Part shown: positions 1 to 8,360 of the stretch, one piece after another
Layout: each line of letters opens with the position of its first letter
How positions within the stretch are numbered: position 1 is the stretch's first letter
Assembly (NCBI RefSeq): GCF_031458175.1
Contig: NZ_JAVDXX010000001.1
Location: 1,612,001 to 1,676,000, forward strand
DNA length: 64,000 nt
Reading direction: 5' to 3'
DNA from: Pseudoglutamicibacter albus
Lineage (GTDB): Bacteria; Actinomycetota; Actinomycetes; Actinomycetales; Micrococcaceae
Position numbers and translations under genes: made by a program
Notes under the pieces: generated by a model
The model's input: only the letters and a program-made list of their open reading frames with translations
What the model was told of the DNA's origin: nothing
The model's database searches: none

Positions 1-563
1 GCAGTCGCATCCTCACGGATCGCCTGCACAGCGGCTGCCGTGTCCGTCATGTCCACGGGGGTGTGGCGGATGCCGTTAGGGCCGTGGATCTTATCGATCA
101 AACGATGCGTGCCGCCATAAACATCGTTACCCATCACGATGCGGTCCCGCGGCGAAAGCAAGCTCCGGATGATCGCGTCCTCAGCACCCAAGCCCGAGGC
201 GAAAGAAATACCGTAAGCGCCACCTTCCAGGGCGGCGATCTGCTCCTGCCAGTTATCGCGGGTCGGGTTAGTGCCGCGCGAATAGTCGTAGCCCAAACGC
301 AGGTTACCCACCGAGTGAGGATGGTACGTCGTGGACATGTGCAGCGGCGGGATCACCGCGCCCGTGATCGGATCAAACTCTTGGCCTGCGTGCACGGCGC
401 GGGTCGAGAAACCCAAACCCTGCATGTCCTTGGCCCGCTGCTCAGAAACACCCTGCTCAGCGGCACCCTTCTCAGCGGTGCCCTGCTCCGTGGCGTTGTG
501 CTCAGTGTGCTTGTGGTCGGTGGTCTTGTGTTCGTTGTTGTGGTCTTTTTTGTTCTCGCTCAT
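1..563 (-). CDS. metB: Cystathionine gamma-synthase family PLP enzyme, 3' end cut by window
   Basis: Partial gene; the C-terminal half, including the PLP lysine, lies beyond the left edge. The visible 187 residues match the Cys/Met-metabolism PLP family, with FSTRAVHAGQ, PPLHMSTTY, YDYSRGTNPTR and MGNDVYGGTHRL. The family makes or cleaves cystathionine in trans-sulfuration. Start ATG at 563 was chosen because GGAG lies about 7 nt upstream. This start adds a tail of about 46 residues rich in His, Glu, Thr and Gly before the usual N-terminus. An alternative ATG at 425 (MQGLGFSTRAVHAG) would remove most of it. The gene follows cbs by 31 bp, so the pair is probably one operon linking homocysteine and cysteine. 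Gamma-synthase versus gamma-lyase cannot be settled from this fragment. Confidence 0.88.
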   Translation of the reverse strand, partial: MSENKKDHNNEHKTTDHKHTEHNATEQGTAEKGAAEQGVSEQRAKDMQGLGFSTRAVHAGQEFDPITGAVIPPLHMSTTYHPHSVGNLRLGYDYSRGTNPTRDNWQEQIAALEGGAYGISFASGLGAEDAIIRSLLSPRDRIVMGNDVYGGTHRLIDKIHGPNGIRHTPVDMTDTAAAVQAIREDAT

Positions 564-594
564 TCCACGCTCCATGCAATCTCAAAGTTTCAAT

Positions 595-1926
595 TCAGGT
601 TAGGACGTCGATGGCCTCGCCATCGCGTAAGAGCACCACGCCAGAGTTGACGCGTAACAGCTCGTGCAAACATTCGGCTGGTTGACACCACCCGATCGTG
701 GGCATGTGTTGCCCCACCGCGTGCGCGGCATCAATCGAGGTTTCCGGGGATGAGCCCGCATCCAGCGCGGAGAGCACCGATTCGCGCGTGACCGACCCCA
801 CCAATTCCCCTACGCGGGCCGGCCAATGCCCTCCCCTAACAACAGGCAAAACGTTCACACCCGCGGCATCCAGCGCTTCCTTCGCTTCAGCGAGCGTAAC
901 GCCTTCGTCTACGCCGCGCACCCCTGGCAGCTGTTGTTGCGCACCAACAGTGGATGCCTCATCAGGCACCTGGATGCTGTAGCCGTTGGCGAGCATCCAG
1001 GCGTCATTGAAGAACTTACCCATGTAGCCGCGGCCGGAATCCGGAAGCACCACAACCACGACCGCGTCCTCGGGAAGATCACGGGCCGCATTCAGCGCGG
1101 TGACCACGGCGAGCCCGGAGGACCCACCCACCAGGAGGCCTTCTTCCTTAGCCAAGCGGCGCGCCATCGCAAACGCTTCGGCATCGCTCACGGCTTCGAC
1201 CGCATCGGGTATCTCGGGATCATAGTTGCCCGGCCACATGTCATCGCCCACACCTTCGACCGCGTACGGGCGGCCCGTACCGCCGGAATACACCGAGCCA
1301 TCCGGGTCAGCCACGATCACCTGGACCGCGCCATCGGACACTTCTTTGAGATATCGGCCTGTACCCGTGACTGTGCCGCCGGTACCCGCACCCATGACCA
1401 CGTGGGTGACGCGGCCTTCGGTATCAGCCCAGATTTCGGGGCCGGTGGTTTCGTAATGTGACTCCGGGGCGGCCGGATTAGAGAACTGGTCCGGCTTATA
1501 AGCGCCGTCGATCTCGCGTTCCAGACGGTCCGAAACCCCGTAGTAGGACTCCGGTGAATCAGGTGCCACACCGTTCGGGGTAACCACAACCTCTGCCCCG
1601 TAGGCCTTCAAGACGGAGCGTTTCTCTTCCGCGACCTTCTCCGGGGTCACGAATACCGTCCGGTACCCTTTCAGCTGCCCCACCATCGCAAGCCCCACGC
1701 CAGTGTTGCCGGAGGTCGGTTCAACGATCGTTCCGCCGGCAGTGAGTTTCCCGGCTTCCTCGGCTTGTTCGATCATTTTCAACGCAATACGGTCTTTGAT
1801 CGAACCGCCCGGATTCAAGAACTCGAGCTTGGCGAGCACGGTCGCTTTAAGGCCGTCCGTGACCGAGTTGAGTTTGACCAGCGGGGTGCCACCAATGAGG
1901 TCCAATACGGAATTCGCGTAACGCAT
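595..1926 (-). CDS. cbs: Cystathionine beta-synthase
   Basis: 443 residues. The protein condenses serine (or O-acetylserine) with homocysteine. The N-terminal PLP fold-II domain covers about residues 1-320: PLP lysine in GGSIKDRI (K44), substrate/PLP loop EPTSGNTGVGLAM and phosphate-binding GTGGTVTGTG. A C-terminal region (about 330-443) has the pattern of paired CBS modules, which fits beta-synthase rather than plain cysteine synthase. Start ATG 1926 gives the conserved MRYANSVLDLIGGTPLVKL beginning; the open frame extends further upstream but runs into the divergent glycosylase gene. metB follows 31 bp downstream on the same strand. Confidence 0.92.
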   Translation of the reverse strand: MRYANSVLDLIGGTPLVKLNSVTDGLKATVLAKLEFLNPGGSIKDRIALKMIEQAEEAGKLTAGGTIVEPTSGNTGVGLAMVGQLKGYRTVFVTPEKVAEEKRSVLKAYGAEVVVTPNGVAPDSPESYYGVSDRLEREIDGAYKPDQFSNPAAPESHYETTGPEIWADTEGRVTHVVMGAGTGGTVTGTGRYLKEVSDGAVQVIVADPDGSVYSGGTGRPYAVEGVGDDMWPGNYDPEIPDAVEAVSDAEAFAMARRLAKEEGLLVGGSSGLAVVTALNAARDLPEDAVVVVVLPDSGRGYMGKFFNDAWMLANGYSIQVPDEASTVGAQQQLPGVRGVDEGVTLAEAKEALDAAGVNVLPVVRGGHWPARVGELVGSVTRESVLSALDAGSSPETSIDAAHAVGQHMPTIGWCQPAECLHELLRVNSGVVLLRDGEAIDVLT

Positions 1927-1992
1927 AAGTCCACGGTACCGGCGCCTCACGCTTGCCGCGAAACTGTCAGGGGTGCATGCCACAGTATCTAT

Positions 1993-3060
1993 ATGAGCGT
2001 TCCTGTATCCGGTGAGGGTATGACCCCCGATGCTGAGGCCAGCTGGGTTCCGCCTGTCCCGTTGGAGTGGCGTGCCGTGGTGTCCGCTTTTCAGCATGGG
2101 CGGCGTGACCCATCGTTGCGGATCACTGCGCACGATGCGTGGCGGGCTGTGCGTTATCCGTCCGGGATCGCTGAGGTCAGGATTGTGCCGGAAGGTGTGA
2201 GTGCGTCCGCGGTTGCTGGCGGGGCGGTGCGGGCGCGGTCGGCGCAAGAGAACCGGGGTGCCGCCCGTGGCGCGGGTGGGCCGTTGGCACGTCAGGTCAG
2301 GTTTCAGGCGTGGGGCCCTGGTGCAGCGGAAGCCCTACAGGATGCTCCCGACTGGCTGGGGCGCAGTGATGACTGGAGCGAGTTTGATTCTTTGACTGAC
2401 CTTCCCGCGTTGGTTCAGCGGATGCGTTCCGAACGTCCGGGCCTGTTGTTGGGGTCTTCTGGCGCGTTACCTGAGCATCTCGCGGCGGCGATCTTGGCGC
2501 AAAAGGTCACGGCGCACGAGGCGTTCGGGGCGTGGTTACGACTTGTGACTCGTTTTGGGGACCCCTCCCCCGGGCCGATGGGCCGAACCGGTGAACTTTT
2601 CGTTCCTCCCACCGGGGCTGAGTGGACACGGATCTCGTCGTGGGAGTGGCATCAAGCGCGCGTGGATAGTAAACGACGCAATACTCTGGTGCGCGCTCTT
2701 GAACGTGAGTCGGCACTGCGGCGGCTACAAGCCACTGTCCCGGCGGGTGGGCCGAACAGTGGTCTACTGCGGATCGAGTCTGCGTTACGCAGCATCCCGG
2801 GGGTTGGTGTGTGGACGGCCGCGGAGGTTCTGCAACGCAGCCACGGTTCAGGCGATCACGTGTCTTTCGGGGACTACCATGTGGCACACAACGTGGGGTG
2901 GGCGTTGACCGGCCGCCGAGCCACCGACCGGGAGATGGAGCAACTTCTGGCCCCGTGGACTGGGCACCGGCAACGGGTTGTGCGGCTGCTAGCGGAAGGC
3001 GGCGCAACCAAACAACGCATGGGACCCCGGCTCCACGCGAACGATCACCGCTGGCACTAG
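1993..3060 (+). CDS. HhH-GPD DNA glycosylase, AlkA/3-methyladenine type
   Basis: 355 residues. This superfamily removes alkylated or otherwise damaged bases in base-excision repair. The C-terminal part holds the helix-hairpin-helix IPGVGVWTAAEV (about 268-279), followed by the catalytic-aspartate region FGDYHVAHNVGW (Asp about 294). No FeS cysteine cluster is visible after it, which argues against MutY/Nth. The N-terminal 100 residues are less conserved. Start ATG 1993 is chosen by length; another in-frame ATG at 2020 sits right behind GGTGAGG. The gene is divergent from cbs across 66 bp. Exact lesion specificity cannot be read from the sequence. Confidence 0.85.
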   Translation: MSVPVSGEGMTPDAEASWVPPVPLEWRAVVSAFQHGRRDPSLRITAHDAWRAVRYPSGIAEVRIVPEGVSASAVAGGAVRARSAQENRGAARGAGGPLARQVRFQAWGPGAAEALQDAPDWLGRSDDWSEFDSLTDLPALVQRMRSERPGLLLGSSGALPEHLAAAILAQKVTAHEAFGAWLRLVTRFGDPSPGPMGRTGELFVPPTGAEWTRISSWEWHQARVDSKRRNTLVRALERESALRRLQATVPAGGPNSGLLRIESALRSIPGVGVWTAAEVLQRSHGSGDHVSFGDYHVAHNVGWALTGRRATDREMEQLLAPWTGHRQRVVRLLAEGGATKQRMGPRLHANDHRWH

Positions 3061-3072
3061 ACCCGACCGACG

Positions 3073-3100
3073 CTGGTGGCGGGCGGCTCTGGTGGCGGGC
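3073..3100 (+). repeat. Direct repeat CTGGTGGCGGGC x2
   Basis: The 12-bp word CTGGTGGCGGGC occurs at 3073-3084 and 3089-3100 in the 44-bp gap between the converging glycosylase and rph-like genes. No clear terminator stem was found in this gap. Confidence 0.6.
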
Positions 3101-3104
3101 AGCG

Positions 3105-5477
3105 CTAGCTTTTCAACCGGTAGCCGGCCGGTTGTGCGCCCTCACCCGTAATGGTGCCCTTGGTCCCATTGACAGTGATCATCTGTCCATTCTTCAGTGC
3201 GCTGGTCGCTCCGCTCGCGCCCATCACGGCGGGAATGCCGTATTCACGAGCAACGATGGCAGCGTGGGAGAGGCGACCTCCAGTATCGGCTATGACAGCG
3301 GCCGCCAGGCCGAACAATGGCGTCCAGGATGGATCCGTGTAGTGGCACACCAGGATGTCTCCCGGCTGGAGTTGGTTGAAGTCTTCAGGCCCTGTGATGA
3401 CCCGTACAGGGCCCGTGGCCAGTCCGGGACTTCCTGCTGTCCCGGCAAGCTTCGACGCTTTGGTTTGATCGGTGTGGGTCCACCACGCTGCGGCGGCATG
3501 TGGCCGTGCGGCTTCGCGTTGGCTGGCGATCAGTCGCGTCTGATGAGCGGGCGCGTCCCTGACCAGTGTGTCCTGGATTTCGGTCAACGTAAGGTACTTC
3601 AACTGCTCGACAGTTTCGAGGGCTTCACGCCGGTGCAGTCGGTTTGCGATCTCATCGGTCACACGACGCGCGATCACGTACGCCTCCTCAATGAGGTATA
3701 CCGATGCTTCACGAGCGACGTGACCGTTCCGCCAGGCCTTCAGGGTACGGGCGAACCCGCGGCGGGCAAGGGCCGGTAACCGGCCCTTGATTTCCTCGAC
3801 GAGTTCTTGATGGGAAGGTTTATCAGCAAGGCCACGCGGCGAACGGCGCACAGCCTCCAGCGTTGCATCAAGGCTAGCGGGGTCTTCTCTCCAAGACCTA
3901 TGAGAAAAGGGCAGGTACAGCTGTGCAGTTCGGGCGCCATACTCGTCGAGGAAACGCCGCCGCATGTCGCGATAGGTAGAGGAATTTGGCTCGAGGCTTG
4001 CGAGCTTATGGAGTTCCTTGTCGATCACCACCGTAGTGTAGTCGAGGTCCCCGAGTAGGTCGTATGCATCGAGGTCTCGTCTCCTGGCCAGAGCCAAGTA
4101 GTAGCCGAGTTTGAGCGCTGTGAGTTGTGCAGGCCCGACGTAGTCGAGAAATCTCACCCGCGCTATGTCACTGACCAGACCCAAAATCTTCTCGAGGAGT
4201 GCCAGGAGTTCTTGGTCTGCAACCGGGGCGAGTTCCGAGGGCAGAGAGCTATCTAGTTTCCTGCGGTAATCAGCTTCCACGGCGGGCCAGTCAGCCGGGT
4301 CTGGGGATCGGTATCCAAGGAGGCGGACCAGCCGCCAACCCACACGGATGTCGGGGTAGGCAGCTGTGATAGTTCCATCGGGTTTCATTTCAAGGAGCTG
4401 CTCGATGGGGGTCGCAGTGATACCGATGTTCGCCATCCCGGCCTGCAGTTGCCGATGCATAGGAAGGATCGCGCAAAGGTCGAGGGGGTACGGCCCCGGG
4501 TAGTGTTCGACGAGGTCAGTGTGGAATACACGGGATGCCCTACCGATCCGTCGGCCAGAGACGGTTTGTTGTGGAACCTGTTGTGTAGCCGTCTCGGTGC
4601 TCGCAGTAGTGGTGATAGGTCGAGCTTGAAGTAGCCACAAAGTGGTGTCTGTGTAAGCCCATTCGAGGTCCATGCCTGCACCGTAAAGCTCTTGCACGGT
4701 TTCCCCGAGCCGGGCGAGCTCAAGCACTTGGTCATCAGTGAGACAGAGGCGGTGCCGGTCATCTTGGGGAACGTCAGCGATGCGGGCGGAAGAACCATGG
4801 CGGTCGATGCGGGTCTGTTTTGCCCCGAGTCGCCGCTCCAGAACACTGCTGCTCGTTGCACGGTATTCGTCTGGGGTCACTGCTCCTGAGACCACGCTCT
4901 CCCCTAGTCCCCAGGAGGCGTTGATGAGTGTTTCTTCTCCGCCGCTGACTGGGTCGCAGGTGAATAAGACTCCTGCAGTGTCGGCGTCGACGAGCTTCTG
5001 AACAACCACAGCTAGAGCAACGTCATGATGCTCAATACCGTGACGGCGTCGATAGTCAACGGCTCGAGCGGTCCAGAGCGATCCCCAACATTTACGGACC
5101 GCATCCAATACGTCGTCTGTGCCGAAAATCCCAAGAAAGGTGTCCTGCTGACCAGCGAAAGATGCTTCGGGGAGGTCCTCTGCGGTTGCCGAAGATCGCA
5201 CAGCCACCGCTACGTTCTCACCCCACGTGCTCAACTGGTTGCCGATTTCCCGAGCGATGGCGTCTGGCACGTTTTGACCTTCTACTGCTGCCCGGACGGC
5301 GCCTGGTCCTTGTGAGAGAAGCGCATCTATATTTAGGTCGGCGGTTGCTTCGCGGTATGTGTCTGCAGACAGAACGAAACCTTCCGGGACGGGCAGTCCC
5401 GCTCGTTCCAACACACCGAGGTTCACTGCTTTACCACCGCCAGTGGCCAGGGTCGCTTCAGTGAACGGGATAATCAT
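3105..5477 (-). CDS. rph: Rifampicin phosphotransferase-like (PEP/pyruvate-binding and His-swivel domains)
   Basis: 790 residues. The N-terminal PPDK-type ATP-grasp domain (about 1-310) shows GGGKAVNLG, AVRSSATAEDLPEASFAG, LFTCDPVSGG and LEWAY...LLQARPITT. A long middle region (about 325-690) matches the position of the rifampicin-binding domain. The C-terminal swivel domain has the phosphohistidine motif TGGRLSHAAIVAREYGIPAVMG (His about 738). There is no C-terminal PEP-binding barrel, so it is not PEP synthase or PPDK. Known Rph enzymes transfer the beta-phosphate of ATP to rifamycins; that activity here is inference. Start ATG 5477 follows GGAAG and overlaps the upstream tetR stop by 4 bp (ATGA), suggesting translational coupling. 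Confidence 0.85.
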   Translation of the reverse strand: MIIPFTEATLATGGGKAVNLGVLERAGLPVPEGFVLSADTYREATADLNIDALLSQGPGAVRAAVEGQNVPDAIAREIGNQLSTWGENVAVAVRSSATAEDLPEASFAGQQDTFLGIFGTDDVLDAVRKCWGSLWTARAVDYRRRHGIEHHDVALAVVVQKLVDADTAGVLFTCDPVSGGEETLINASWGLGESVVSGAVTPDEYRATSSSVLERRLGAKQTRIDRHGSSARIADVPQDDRHRLCLTDDQVLELARLGETVQELYGAGMDLEWAYTDTTLWLLQARPITTTASTETATQQVPQQTVSGRRIGRASRVFHTDLVEHYPGPYPLDLCAILPMHRQLQAGMANIGITATPIEQLLEMKPDGTITAAYPDIRVGWRLVRLLGYRSPDPADWPAVEADYRRKLDSSLPSELAPVADQELLALLEKILGLVSDIARVRFLDYVGPAQLTALKLGYYLALARRRDLDAYDLLGDLDYTTVVIDKELHKLASLEPNSSTYRDMRRRFLDEYGARTAQLYLPFSHRSWREDPASLDATLEAVRRSPRGLADKPSHQELVEEIKGRLPALARRGFARTLKAWRNGHVAREASVYLIEEAYVIARRVTDEIANRLHRREALETVEQLKYLTLTEIQDTLVRDAPAHQTRLIASQREAARPHAAAAWWTHTDQTKASKLAGTAGSPGLATGPVRVITGPEDFNQLQPGDILVCHYTDPSWTPLFGLAAAVIADTGGRLSHAAIVAREYGIPAVMGASGATSALKNGQMITVNGTKGTITGEGAQPAGYRLKS

Positions 5478-6079
5478 GAGGCTTCCCTTGCTGAAGAAGT
5501 ATCCACCATTGCAACGAGTGCGAGTTCCAGCTGTTGTGTGAGTCGCTCCGGTAGCGCCGGTCCGTCTTGCTGCCACGTCCACTGCGCCACGGGCGCGAAG
5601 TACGCCGATGCAAGCATTATCACCGCGGCCTCCCTGTCCACGGGACGAAACTCGCCTGAGGCGAGACCTTCGCTGACGATCGATCGCAGCAAAGCCATCA
5701 AGGGTTCACATGAGGAGGACACATCTGCTTGATTCAAGGATGAGATCCGAGCTATGCACATTTGCCCCGCGGGTGCCTCATTCTCTACGTACCACTCACC
5801 GGCGGCGCTAAACACTCGTTGCAAACGAACCGCGGCACCGGCGCCTGGAGTGTCAGCATCTGTCATGGCCGCCATCACTTGTTCACCCAAGAATGACAAG
5901 ACATCCTGCTTGGTTGCGAAGTAGGTAAAGAACGTGCCTTTACCTATGTCTGCGGCTTCTGAAATCTGGGAAACCGAGGTTTGCTCGAATCCTTGCTTCA
6001 GAAACAGCTGCATTGCAGCTTCGACGATCCGTTTCCGGGTCGCCTCTTTACGACGGGCGACACGATCACTCGAACTCAT
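5474..6079 (-). CDS. TetR-family regulator upstream of rph
   Basis: 201 residues. The N-terminal helix-turn-helix covers about residues 8-55: ATRKRIVEAAMQLFLKQGF, then TSVSQISEAADIGKGTFFTYF. The C-terminal ligand domain is not diagnostic. Start ATG 6079 (MSSSDRVARRKEAT) is preferred to an upstream in-frame codon because it gives the normal spacing to the first HTH helix. The stop overlaps the rph start, so both are on one message. A perfect 12-bp palindrome at 6102-6113, just upstream, is a candidate autoregulatory operator. Control of rph by this protein is an inference from position. Confidence 0.9.
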   Translation of the reverse strand: MSSSDRVARRKEATRKRIVEAAMQLFLKQGFEQTSVSQISEAADIGKGTFFTYFATKQDVLSFLGEQVMAAMTDADTPGAGAAVRLQRVFSAAGEWYVENEAPAGQMCIARISSLNQADVSSSCEPLMALLRSIVSEGLASGEFRPVDREAAVIMLASAYFAPVAQWTWQQDGPALPERLTQQLELALVAMVDTSSAREAS

Positions 6080-6101
6080 GAAGATAGAGTAACAAGAAAC
6101 T

Positions 6102-6113
6102 TGACCGCGGTCA
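6102..6113. promoter_or_regulatory. 12-bp perfect palindrome, candidate operator for the tetR-rph pair
   Basis: TGACCGCGGTCA is its own reverse complement and begins 22 bp upstream of the tetR ATG at 6079, where an autoregulatory TetR site would be expected. Only position and symmetry support it. Confidence 0.5.
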
Positions 6114-6172
6114 TTCATGTGGGAATTAGCCTGTTTTATGAGGTGCCGCTGCGTGTGTTGGGGTTAGCGTGT

Positions 6173-6800
6173 TTAGCGGGGTTTGAAGATGGTCCAGGCG
6201 GCGGTGATAGTGAGCGGGGCCTGCTGAGCCTGCACGTCGTTTTTACAGGGTTTGCTTTGGCCCGGCAGGATAGCTGTGCGGTTGAGAGTCTTAGCCGTTG
6301 TCTTTTCGTTCCAAGACCAGCATGCCGTCGTGGGTTGAATTAGAGTCCACTGTCTGAATGGCTTTCGAACTCCCCGGACCGAAGTAGGAGCGTTTGTCTT
6401 CGTAGGCAGAGAACGTGACGAAGAAGTTTCCGGCGTCAAGCTCCTCATTCGGGGCGTGGATGTTTTCGTAGCGTATGCCCAACGAAAGCAATCTGCCCTG
6501 CCTTGCTTCCCTCTTTCGCTACCTCAGGCAAGGGTCCGGGGCCGGCACATTCCGAGCAGGTCGTTTCGGGGTCGCGGGCATATACGGCCGTTTTGGTGAG
6601 GGGCTGGCCGAAGGTTTGGGTTTCGCAGATTCTTTGCCGCTACCGGAAGTGTTTTCGTCTTTCGCTTCCTTATCGCTCGAGCTCGCTGACGGTACCGCTT
6701 CGGCGGGCTTCGCATCGTCATTTGCTCCACAACTCGCCAGACCGGAGGCAAGAGCCAGAGTCATTGCTGTGGCGATGGAGCTTCGTTTCAGGTTTGTCAT
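6173..6800 (-). pseudogene. Secreted lipoprotein gene broken by three frameshifts
   Basis: The frame opening at 6800 encodes a lipoprotein signal (MTNLKRSSIATAMTLALA..LASCGAN, lipobox Cys) and a Ser/Lys-rich linker, then stops at 6519. A coherent protein continues in a second frame over about 6640-6477 (TKTAVYARDPETTCSECAG, then LPEVAKEGSKAGQIAFVG). It returns to the first frame at about 6475 (IRYENIHAPNEELDAG to MLVLERKDNG, stop at 6291), and moves to a third frame to about 6173 (TLNRTAILPGQSKPCKND to AAWTIFKPR). Joined, these give a secreted protein of about 205 residues with a CxxC pair. Function is unknown. Either the gene has decayed or the assembly has indels here. I see no gene in the 248 bp between it and the tRNA. 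Confidence 0.7.
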
Positions 6801-7008
6801 GATGGCGCACCTTAGACATGTGTTTATGTTTAGAACCTAAAGTAGCCAAGCGCACTCAAAAGCACCATAGAAGAACAAAACCTTACCTGCCTACCGCGTC
6901 ACACGAACGTACGAGATGCTCTCATGTGGCTTCTCAACACCAGGTTGAAGCACGCCCTCCGCGACGCGTCGCCACAGTCGTATCAACGCCTTTTGGGCAT
7001 AAAAATGT

Positions 7009-7034
7009 CGGGACATCGAGTGAACGATGTCCCG
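7009..7034 (-). terminator. Rho-independent terminator of tRNA-Tyr
   Basis: A perfect 10-bp stem (CGGGACATCG / CGATGTCCCG) with a 6-nt loop lies just past the tRNA 3' end. On the minus strand it is followed by ACATTTTTATG, a five-T run. Confidence 0.85.
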
Positions 7035-7048
7035 TCACATTACAAAAG

Positions 7049-7130
7049 TGGCAGATGAGGGATTCGAACCCCCGAAGGCAGTGCCAGCTGATTTACAGTC
7101 AGCCCCCGTTGGCCGCTTGGGTAATCTGCC
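7049..7130 (-). tRNA. tRNA-Tyr (GTA)
   Basis: 82-nt class II tRNA on the minus strand. The acceptor stem GGCAGAT pairs with ATCTGCC, the T-arm contains GGTTCGAATCC, and there is a long variable arm. The anticodon loop CTGTAAATC reads GTA (anticodon bases at 7096-7094). The CCA end is not encoded. A terminator hairpin follows. Confidence 0.95.
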
Positions 7131-7322
7131 ATATTCATTTATTTCGCTTGCCCGCCCGTTCATGGGCTGTTCAAGCGAACGATTCATAACCATACCAAAC
7201 CATCCCAGCCCCCACCAATTCGGGGCCAACCCCAACCAGCAGCCGCCACCGGCCGGCCGTGGTGGAACCCGCGGCAGCACCGGCCCCAGCTAGGCTTGAA
7301 AGCAAACACCTACTCAATAACA

Positions 7323-7369
7323 CAGCCCAGCTTCAGCTGGCATAACCATCCAGCCCAGCTTCAGCTGGC
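7323..7369. repeat. Two 19-bp direct repeats, each containing an inverted repeat, before yajQ
   Basis: CAGCCCAGCTTCAGCTGGC occurs at 7323-7341 and again at 7351-7369, 28 bp apart. Each copy carries the near-palindrome CCAGCT-TC-AGCTGG. The pair lies 28 bp before the yajQ ATG, in the promoter or leader region. It could be paired operators or leader hairpins; no match to a known site is claimed. Confidence 0.7.
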
Positions 7370-7396
7370 TCAATCAACTCACCCGAGGAGGCCACG

Positions 7397-7888
7397 ATGG
7401 CTAAAGACTCAACGTTCGATGTTGTCAGCAAGGTCGATAAGCAGGAAGTCAGCAACGCACTCAACCAGGCGCAGAAAGAAATCGCGCAGCGCTACGACTT
7501 CCGCGACGTCGGCGCCGAAATCGATTTCGCTGGCGAGGGCAAGCTCCTCATCAAGGCCAACGCTGAAGAACGCGCCAAGGCAGTTCTGGATGTTTTCCAA
7601 TCCAAACTCGTCAAACGCGGCATCTCGCTGAAGTCGCTCGAGGTTGGCGACCCCTACGCGTCCGGCAAGGAGGTCCGCATCGACGCGAGCATCAAGGAAG
7701 GCATCGATCAAGCGACCGCCAAGAAGATCTCCAAACTCATCCGCGACGAAGCCCCTAAATCCGTCAAAGCCACCATCCAGGGCGACGAACTCCGTGTCTC
7801 CTCGAAGTCCCGCGACGACCTGCAGGCCACCATCGCGCTGTTGAAGAACTTCGAAGACGCAGACCTCCAATTCGTCAACATGCGCTAA
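7397..7888 (+). CDS. yajQ: YajQ-family nucleotide-binding protein
   Basis: 163 residues, the usual length for this family. It starts MAKDSTFDVVSKVDKQEV and contains NQAQKEIAQRYDFRDVGAEI, GEGKLLIKANAEERAKAV and SKSRDDLQATIALLK, all typical of YajQ, and ends in the conserved LQFVNMR-type tail. The fold is two RRM-like domains. Some members bind cyclic di-GMP; whether this one does is unknown. An ideal ribosome site (GAGGAGG) precedes the ATG. It is monocistronic, with an unusual repeated leader upstream and a large stem-loop downstream. Confidence 0.93.
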   Translation: MAKDSTFDVVSKVDKQEVSNALNQAQKEIAQRYDFRDVGAEIDFAGEGKLLIKANAEERAKAVLDVFQSKLVKRGISLKSLEVGDPYASGKEVRIDASIKEGIDQATAKKISKLIRDEAPKSVKATIQGDELRVSSKSRDDLQATIALLKNFEDADLQFVNMR

Positions 7889-7906
7889 ACATGGATTAAA
7901 CGAAAC

Positions 7907-7959
7907 CGGGGTGAGGTAGCCAAGCGATCCCGAGAGGATCACGAGGCGACCTCACCCCG
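7907..7959 (+). terminator. Long two-tier stem-loop after yajQ
   Basis: Outer 11-bp perfect stem CGGGGTGAGGT (7907-7917) / ACCTCACCCCG (7949-7959). The 31-nt loop contains an inner inverted repeat GATCCCGAGAGGATC (7926-7940). Only a weak T run follows, so termination is probable but not certain; it sits between genes that converge here. Confidence 0.6.
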
Positions 7960-8034
7960 ATGTTTAACGCCACAAACACTACACGGAACACGTCCACCAT
8001 GAAGGCGACGCGGGCGTCTGACAATAACCGGGCC

Positions 8035-8247
8035 TTAGGCGGCGTTGCGGGCTTCCTGGCGGCTGTTCATCAGACGTGTAGCCAGTTCCGGGCGGCCATT
8101 GCGGCGCAACAGCGAATACAATGCGCTGAAGCTGTAAGGGTAACCCGAACGTTCCGGGATCGTATCCGGCTCCGCATGGGTATCCAACAGGAATTCAACG
8201 TCCTCAACAACCGCTGCGTCGTACTCCGCTCGCTCCTGACGATTCAT
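8035..8247 (-). CDS. Small hypothetical protein
   Basis: 70 residues, starting MNRQERAEYDAAVVEDVEFLL. ATG 8247 is preceded by a textbook ribosome site, AGGAGG, 9-10 nt upstream; this is the main reason to call it real. The protein is charged and predicted helical, ending ALYSLLRRNGRPELATRLMN. It has no signal peptide or membrane segment. I do not recognise a family. It stands alone between yajQ and htpX, with htpX transcribed toward it. Confidence 0.7.
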   Translation of the reverse strand: MNRQERAEYDAAVVEDVEFLLDTHAEPDTIPERSGYPYSFSALYSLLRRNGRPELATRLMNSRQEARNAA

Positions 8248-8360
8248 GGCTGATAGACCTCCTTGAGTCACTTCACTCCATGCCTGTCTGGCATAACGGC
8301 AGAAACCGCGTCAATGTTCCCACCGCATCATTCGTGTGACTAATCACACAGATGTTTTGT

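Noticed and set aside
6080-6172. Rifamycin-associated element upstream of rph
   Set aside because: No GGGGCTTGCGG-like inverted repeat was found; only the 12-bp palindrome is present.
6519-6800. A complete short lipoprotein ending at 6519
   Set aside because: Good protein sequence continues in other frames directly after it, so a broken longer gene explains the region better.
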